A stretch of DNA of 64,000 bases from Candidatus Bathyarchaeota archaeon (GTDB lineage Archaea > Thermoproteota > Bathyarchaeia > Bathyarchaeales > Bathycorpusculaceae), in assembly GCA_026014745.1 (NCBI GenBank), contig JAOZHS010000001.1, forward strand, positions 310,001 to 374,000. Reading direction: 5' to 3'. Positions within the stretch are counted from its first letter, which is position 1. Each line of letters begins with the position of its first letter. The notes under the pieces were generated by a model that was given only the letters and a program-made list of their open reading frames with translations, searched no databases and was not told the DNA's origin. The translations under genes were made by a program, and so were the position numbers. Of this stretch, positions 59,519 through 64,000 are shown one piece after another.

Positions 59519-60892
59519 TTAGAGGACGATGATTATAGCTATATCGTTAACGTTGGTTCCGGTTTGCCCCGTAAACACGAGGTCTCCTAGCGCGGCGAAG
59601 AAGTGGTAGGAGTCGTTTGCTGCCAAAAACTCCCTTGGATTTAACCCTGCGGTTGCCGCTCGTTTGAGTGTTGAAGAGTCAGCGATTGCTCCAGCAGCAT
59701 CTGTGGGGCCATCCACGCCATCAGTGCCCACACAAACAACCACTGCCCCCTCAATGTCAAGTTTTTGCGCCGCGGACAAAGCGAGTTCTTGGTTGCGTCC
59801 TCCTTTGCCGCTGCCTGTGACTTTAACGGTTGTTTCTCCGCCAGCTATAATGGCTACGGGTTTAGGTTTAGGGTTACCTGAAGCAAGAACTTCTCTGGCT
59901 ATGGCGGACAGGATATTGCCGACACATTTGGCTTCCCCCTCTATAGTCGAAGTCAACAAAACCGTGTCTACCCCTTCCCTTTCTAGATGTTCTTTGGCGG
60001 CAAGGCAGGCAGTTCGATTATTGCCCAAAACAACATTAAAAACTCGCTCAAAGGCAGGGTCAGCGGGCTTTGGCGTCTCAGCGATATGTCCCTTTATGCC
60101 GTTCATAATCACTTTTCGAACCGAATCAGACAGGTTTGTCCATAACTCGTATTTCTCTAAAACGCTTTTGGCGTCAGCAAACGTTGTAACATCAGCCACG
60201 GTAGGTCCCGACGCGATGACATCCAATGGGTCCCCGACCACATCAGAAAGAATGATGCTTATTATTGTGGCGGGGTATGCTTTTTTGGCAAGCCAGCCGC
60301 CCTTGAAGCCTGAAAGATGCTTCCTAACAGAATTTATCTCGTTTATTGTGGCTCCGCTTCTGAGTAAGGCGGACGTGAGTTCTTGTTTATCTTTTAGGCT
60401 GATGCCGTTGCGTGGGCAGCACAGGAGGCTAGAGCCACCGCCCGAGATTAGGCATATGACCAAATCGTTTTCGGTTGCTTTTTCGGCTAATTTGAGCATT
60501 TGTTTGGCTCCTTCGACTCCGGCTTGGTCAGGTAGGGGGTGGCTTGCTGGTTGAAGCCGTATTTTTTCTGTTCGGCTGGGGTCTCCGTAGGGTACGTTAA
60601 CTACCCCCTCGGTCAATCCGTCACCTAAAACTGCCTCTATTGCCTCTGCCATTTGTCCTGATGCTTTTCCCCCGCCAACCACATATATGTGATAGAACTG
60701 GGCTAAATCAAAACTGTGCCCGTGCACTTGCAGATGGTTTTCTTTTAGGGTAAGTTGTGCTGCAACCAGCTTTTTGGGGTCTACAGCGTTTATAGCGATT
60801 TGTATGCTGTCGAGGGCTAAGCTGCGGGCTCTTCTTAGGCTTGATTTTTCGCCGTTTTCGATTAGTGCCTGCTTGTTTTTTATCAGCACCAA
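59519..60892 (-). CDS. Glycerate 2-kinase (MOFRL/DUF4147)
   Basis: The 457-aa protein has the DUF4147 domain (YVVGGGKASGQMAEAIE, ISGGGSSLLCCPRNGISL, NSVRKHLSGFKGG) and the C-terminal MOFRL domain (IIAGGETTVKVTGSGKGGRNQELAL, TDGVDGPTDAAGAI). It phosphorylates glycerate to 2-phosphoglycerate, feeding the lower glycolytic pathway of archaea. It follows the MoaD-type gene on the same strand with a short gap (17 bases). Confidence 0.93.
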   Translation of the reverse strand: MVLIKNKQALIENGEKSSLRRARSLALDSIQIAINAVDPKKLVAAQLTLKENHLQVHGHSFDLAQFYHIYVVGGGKASGQMAEAIEAVLGDGLTEGVVNVPYGDPSRTEKIRLQPASHPLPDQAGVEGAKQMLKLAEKATENDLVICLISGGGSSLLCCPRNGISLKDKQELTSALLRSGATINEINSVRKHLSGFKGGWLAKKAYPATIISIILSDVVGDPLDVIASGPTVADVTTFADAKSVLEKYELWTNLSDSVRKVIMNGIKGHIAETPKPADPAFERVFNVVLGNNRTACLAAKEHLEREGVDTVLLTSTIEGEAKCVGNILSAIAREVLASGNPKPKPVAIIAGGETTVKVTGSGKGGRNQELALSAAQKLDIEGAVVVCVGTDGVDGPTDAAGAIADSSTLKRAATAGLNPREFLAANDSYHFFAALGDLVFTGQTGTNVNDIAIIIVL

Positions 60893-60972
60893 AACAACCC
60901 GCTTTATCCTGACGATGAAAAAGTGAACTATCGCTAATAATTGTTTAGTAAATTGAAAAACAAAAAAGCTTG

Positions 60973-61362
60973 TTAGCTTTCGAATCTTTCTTGTGTGAGG
61001 GTTTCCACGATGTCGGTGGCGATTGACACAATGGAATCAGCCTGTTTCATCATGGCGTCCCCGTTGACTTCTTCGAGTTGTGAAATCTGTTGTACTATGG
61101 TTTCGATTTCCATGAGAAACCGTAGTACAGAATCGTTGGTTGCGGGGTTCTTTGTGATTTCTTCACGGATGAGTATCTCGATGAAGGCGGGTTCACCTAG
61201 ACTGTAGTAGATGGCGTTTCGGGCTTTTCTTATGGCTTCTAAAACAAGGTTTGGTGCCATGTAGGGTATTTTTCTTGCCGCTTCTAATTCGGCTTTGGCT
61301 TCCCGAAGATACCTAATTGCCCACCCTTTTCGGTACTCATCCATCATGAGGTATTTTCCCAA
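60973..61362 (-). CDS. Hypothetical helical protein, HEPN-like
   Basis: An all-helical 129-aa protein (AIRYLREAKAELEAARKI, LVLEAIRKARNAIYYSLGEP, VSIATDIVETL). The helix pairs recall HEPN domains, but the RNase motif R-x4-H is not present. It begins 5 bases after the S17e stop; TTG 61362, or ATG 61347/61344, could be the start. Function unknown. Confidence 0.6.
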   Translation of the reverse strand: MGKYLMMDEYRKGWAIRYLREAKAELEAARKIPYMAPNLVLEAIRKARNAIYYSLGEPAFIEILIREEITKNPATNDSVLRFLMEIETIVQQISQLEEVNGDAMMKQADSIVSIATDIVETLTQERFES

Positions 61363-61367
61363 ACTGT

Positions 61368-61601
61368 TTATTCGGCAACTTCTTCGATGTCTACATCATC
61401 ATCGGCGTTTTGAGCTTTTGCGAGTGCAATGGTGCGTGTGATATAACCAGCGGTTTTGTTGCGTACGCGTGTTGTGGTGCCTTGTGTTAGTTGGTCGACT
61501 AAGCGTTTATTGTCATCAAAGTTAGTGTTGAATTTGTTTGGAAACTTTTCCATCAGTTCTTTGCCGAGGTGTTTTATCTGTTCAGTTTTTACTTTTCCCA
61601 G
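61368..61601 (-). CDS. rps17e: Ribosomal protein S17e with apparent CTG start
   Basis: The body, EKFPNKFNTNFDDNKRLVDQ and RVRNKTAGYITR, is S17e. The first in-frame ATG (61553) would remove the conserved N-terminus GKVKTEQIKHLGKELM. Upstream the frame is open to a CTG at 61601 with GGAGG 7 bases before it, giving (M)GKVKTEQIK, the family start. Length becomes 77 aa, normal for archaeal S17e plus an acidic tail. It binds the small ribosomal subunit. Confidence 0.88.
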   Translation of the reverse strand: MGKVKTEQIKHLGKELMEKFPNKFNTNFDDNKRLVDQLTQGTTTRVRNKTAGYITRTIALAKAQNADDDVDIEEVAE

Positions 61602-61757
61602 GATTATTCCTCCAAGTTAACTTGCTTTCTCCGACCGTTTAAAAACGTAGGAGCAACTCTCAATAGATAGGAGCCTTAATTTAAGTTTGCGCCTCAACCC
61701 CACAATTTTTCAAACCAGCAAGCCGCAGCGTGGGCGTTGCTAAAAAAAATTGAAGGG

Positions 61758-62531
61758 TTAGTTTAGTTTTATATTAAAGAAGGTTTCAAAGTTCTCAACT
61801 ATTTGTTGCGCGACTTCTTCGGGGGGTATTTTTTTGATTTCAGCTACTGCAGCCACGACGTTTTGGATGTAGGAGGGCTTGGTTAATTGTCCGTTGAAGG
61901 GTTTTTTCCAGTAGGTTACGGGGCCATCGGTTTCGGTTAGAAAGTTTGTTAGGGGCGTGTTTTCGACGACTTCTCGGATGCCATTGGAGTAGGTTACTGG
62001 GGGACCCTCGGTGATGTAGTAGCCGCTGTCTATAGCTTTGGCGAGCACGGTCATAGGATAACTAAACCAGTGGAGCAGCACCCGTTTGAGGTTGTATGAG
62101 GGTAGCATATCTACGATTTTGTCGGTTGTGCCTCTTGAATGGATTATGACTGGCAGATTGAGGGTTTCGGCGAGGTGCAGCATGCGGTCAAACACCATGG
62201 TTTGTTTTTCCCAGATGGTTTCATATTTGTTGTCTAAGCCGATTTCTCCTATTGCCCGAATTTTTCCTTTATTTTTTAGGATGAACTCAACGGTGTCTTC
62301 AAGTTCGTTTTCTTGAAGAACATTCACATTCCAGGGGTGGATGCCCATTGCTGGATAAACTAAGTCAGGATATTGTTCGGCTAGTTTGAGGTCGTTTTGG
62401 CAGCTTTTGAGGTCCAACGAGTTGGTTACTAGGGCTACTAACCCAGCTTCTTTTGCGTCTGCTATTACCTCTTCAATATGGCCTGCGTATCCTGCGTCTG
62501 AGAGATGGATATGTGCGTCTACAAGTTTCAT
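61758..62531 (-). CDS. TatD-family metal-dependent hydrolase
   Basis: The TIM-barrel amidohydrolase pattern is DAHIHLSDAGYAG (metal HxH), GIHPWNVNV, IGEIGLDNKYE and VIIHSRGTTDKI, with HWFSYPM and LTETDGPVTYW later. TatD proteins are 3'-5' exonucleases or deoxyribonucleases. The gene is convergent with nothing close; it ends before a 150-base gap. Archaeal TatD-like proteins of this branch may act on other phosphodiesters. Confidence 0.85.
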   Translation of the reverse strand: MKLVDAHIHLSDAGYAGHIEEVIADAKEAGLVALVTNSLDLKSCQNDLKLAEQYPDLVYPAMGIHPWNVNVLQENELEDTVEFILKNKGKIRAIGEIGLDNKYETIWEKQTMVFDRMLHLAETLNLPVIIHSRGTTDKIVDMLPSYNLKRVLLHWFSYPMTVLAKAIDSGYYITEGPPVTYSNGIREVVENTPLTNFLTETDGPVTYWKKPFNGQLTKPSYIQNVVAAVAEIKKIPPEEVAQQIVENFETFFNIKLN

Positions 62532-62684
62532 TTCTTTTCAGCGCTATATTCACGGTTTCGGGTTTTAAAAATTTTCTTAGTTTACCCGTGCTAGGTTTTA
62601 GGTTAAACTCTATTTTAACGTAAAAACAGATAACAAAGGTTAAATATTGCCTTAAAGAGAAAAAGAAGCTAAAGAGATGTCGAT

Positions 62685-62906
62685 ATGACAGAATTAGAAA
62701 TAGCTGTAGCCCCCATGCACAGATTATGCAAGAAAGCAGGCGCTGACAGAGTAAGCGAAGCAGCAGCAAAAGAACTAGCAAAGGCACTTGAGGAAATCGG
62801 CGTAAAAGTAGCTAAAGAGGCACTTGATTTTGCGATGCACGCCGGAAGAAAAACAATCAAAGCCGAAGACATAGAGATTGCTGCAAAAAAAGTCATGGGC
62901 AAATAA
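62685..62906 (+). CDS. Archaeal histone (HMfB-like, 73 aa)
   Basis: The histone fold is present: [70 protein letters not shown]. It forms dimers and multimers that wrap DNA. A TTAAATAT box lies about 40 bases upstream. Length and lack of tails match Methanothermus-type histones. It contains a Cys (residue 15), which is uncommon in these proteins. Confidence 0.95.
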   Translation: MTELEIAVAPMHRLCKKAGADRVSEAAAKELAKALEEIGVKVAKEALDFAMHAGRKTIKAEDIEIAAKKVMGK

Positions 62907-62961
62907 TTCAAAGTAACCTCGCGTTTCTCTCTTCTTTTTTCTTTTTCTCGTTGCGGGGCGG

Positions 62962-63714
62962 CTATGTAGTTGCGGAGCTATCCCAAAGGAACTGGAAATA
63001 CTCGCGTGCAAACCCCACTAAGCCAACATGATTACTCCATATAACAAGGCTAGGCTTATCCTCACCCAAAAACAGCATGGCTTCTTTGCCGTCCGCGATT
63101 ATGCCGCCGCCAAACATGTGATCCCTAATACGCATCTCGCTTAGGCCGCTGAATTTTTTGATGAAACTCCAGTCTTCTTTGCTGCCTGCTGCCATCAGCT
63201 TTACCTTTACGGTCTTTTTTAATCCGTTGCCTAAGAGAGGTTCAGCCATAGCGATTAGGGGTTTGGCGAATTCGGGGGCTGCTATGACTATTTCAATGGT
63301 GGCTTTGCTGACGACTTCTTTGACTTTTCCCAGTGTCGCTTGTTGTCCTCGCAGAATTAGCATGTCAGGGCGTTCGACTAGTTCTCGTTTCTCATAGAGT
63401 GGTTGAAGTGTGTCAGCGAGGGTGTTTTCCCATCCTGCATATTTGTCTTCTAGGCGTAGTTTGGTTATGCGGGTGGCTTCTAGCGGGGGAACGGGGTAAT
63501 ATTTGAAGGGGCGGTCTTCGCTGCTTTTTATCCAGCCTTTCTGTTTTAGCTCGTTGAGGACTTCGTAGATTTTGCTGTAGGGCACGTTGGCTTGTTGGCT
63601 GATTTCCATAGCTGTCATTTGGCCGCCTTCTAGAAGTGCAAGGTACGTGTCGATTTCGTAGGCGTTTAACCCCATTTCGCGTAGTGCAGAACGGGTTTCG
63701 TCGTTTACTGCCAT
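62962..63714 (-). CDS. TrmB-family transcriptional regulator
   Basis: ATG 63714 is chosen because GAGGGG lies 5 bases before it. Residues about 5-80 form the winged helix (LREMGLNAYEIDTYLALLEGGQMTAMEISQQANVPYSKIYEVLNELKQKGWI). The effector domain resembles the TrmB phospholipase-D-like half (LILRGQQATLGKVKEVVSKATIEIVIAAP). It is divergent from the Tes-like gene at 63821 and may regulate it; the histone gene converges upon it. Confidence 0.88.
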   Translation of the reverse strand: MAVNDETRSALREMGLNAYEIDTYLALLEGGQMTAMEISQQANVPYSKIYEVLNELKQKGWIKSSEDRPFKYYPVPPLEATRITKLRLEDKYAGWENTLADTLQPLYEKRELVERPDMLILRGQQATLGKVKEVVSKATIEIVIAAPEFAKPLIAMAEPLLGNGLKKTVKVKLMAAGSKEDWSFIKKFSGLSEMRIRDHMFGGGIIADGKEAMLFLGEDKPSLVIWSNHVGLVGFAREYFQFLWDSSATT

Positions 63715-63820
63715 GTTTTTCCCCTCAATCACCTTAGGAAACGTTTGGAAACCTTATTATCGTGTTTTCTGCTCTTAAGCCCTTCGTCATTAACGCTTAC
63801 ACGTTAGAAGGCAAATTTCG

Positions 63821-64000
63821 ATGAAAGATATTAAACCGACTAAAAGTCTCTGTCCTGAATGCCTCAAACCTATCGATGCTACTATCTTTGAAGATGAAGG
63901 AAAAGTTTTCATCAAAAAAGATTGTCCCCAGCATGGTCATTTTCAGGAACTTTACTGGTCAGACTACGACCAATATGTACGCGCCGAAAAATTCCGCAGT
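63821..64000 (+). CDS. Tes-like radical SAM protein, N-terminus only
   Basis: Only the first 60 codons are in the window. They read TKSLCPECLKPIDATIFEDE, then KDCPQHGHFQELYWSDYDQY, the N-terminal Cys-rich motif of the MJ0619-like radical SAM family that includes tetraether lipid synthase Tes. Tes joins two archaeol chains to form membrane-spanning lipids. The radical SAM CxxxCxxC lies further on, outside the window. Assignment to Tes rather than another member of the family is tentative. Confidence 0.65.
   Translation, partial: MKDIKPTKSLCPECLKPIDATIFEDEGKVFIKKDCPQHGHFQELYWSDYDQYVRAEKFRS

Overview
The window is archaeal chromosomal DNA, most likely from a Bathyarchaeia-like lineage of Thermoproteota (inference). 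Support includes an archaeal histone, FEN1, ribosomal protein S17e, EndoQ with a PCNA-binding tail, Trm5, RtcA, TrmB/Lrp regulators, MinD-type HypB, a DUF2095 protein, a tetraether-lipid-synthase start, and large secreted PQQ-propeller proteins. TATA boxes, leaderless starts and many GTG/TTG starts fit. No rRNA or CRISPR array is visible.

Layout. 1-6.7 kb: A/T-rich accessory DNA with two ribbon-helix-helix (RHH) proteins, small unknown genes and two tyrosine recombinases ending beside a tRNA-Arg(CCG), i.e. the integrase end of an integrated element. 6.8-11.3 kb: a dead PadR gene, a TrmB regulator divergent from a 935-aa PQQ surface protein with a perfect palindrome at its promoter, and a 16-bp tRNA-Arg fragment. 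11.3-25.7 kb: central carbon metabolism (aldolase-like protein + GlpX FBPase, PGK, bacterial-type GAPDH), a glycogen-synthase-type glycosyltransferase, paired Lrp regulators, a second PQQ surface protein, and the hypA-hypB(MinD)-HAD operon. 25.8-40.6 kb: EndoQ, TldD/TldE, two related surface proteins with Pro/Thr linkers, and a polysaccharide cluster (glycosyltransferase, half-glycosyltransferase, small winged-helix protein, GH57). 40.7-45.6 kb: repair and RNA enzymes (Tag-like, acylphosphatase, flavoprotein, RtcA, Trm5).

45.6-49.6 kb is the most interesting part. Four copies of a 42-bp element, each two 15-bp dyads (CTCTA-N5-TAGAG) with centres 21 bp apart, the second running into GCTATAA, lie exactly 25 nt before a start codon. 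They precede a VTT/DedA-like + UPF0104 flippase-like pair, a PAP2 lipid phosphatase, and two paralogous small two-helix membrane proteins (the second followed by a 57-aa two-helix protein). A winged-helix protein with two membrane helices sits in the middle. This looks like an undescribed, locally clustered envelope-lipid regulon.

49.6-64 kb: DUF371, a winged-helix/S-layer-domain regulator with an EF-hand loop divergent from glmS, FEN1, a small A/T-rich island (C39-like peptidase + unknown partner, tiny RHH protein, direct repeats), an acyltransferase + DUF354 sugar pair, SAM hydrolase + MoaD-like protein, glycerate 2-kinase, S17e with an apparent CTG start, TatD, histone, TrmB and the start of a Tes-like radical SAM gene cut by the window end.
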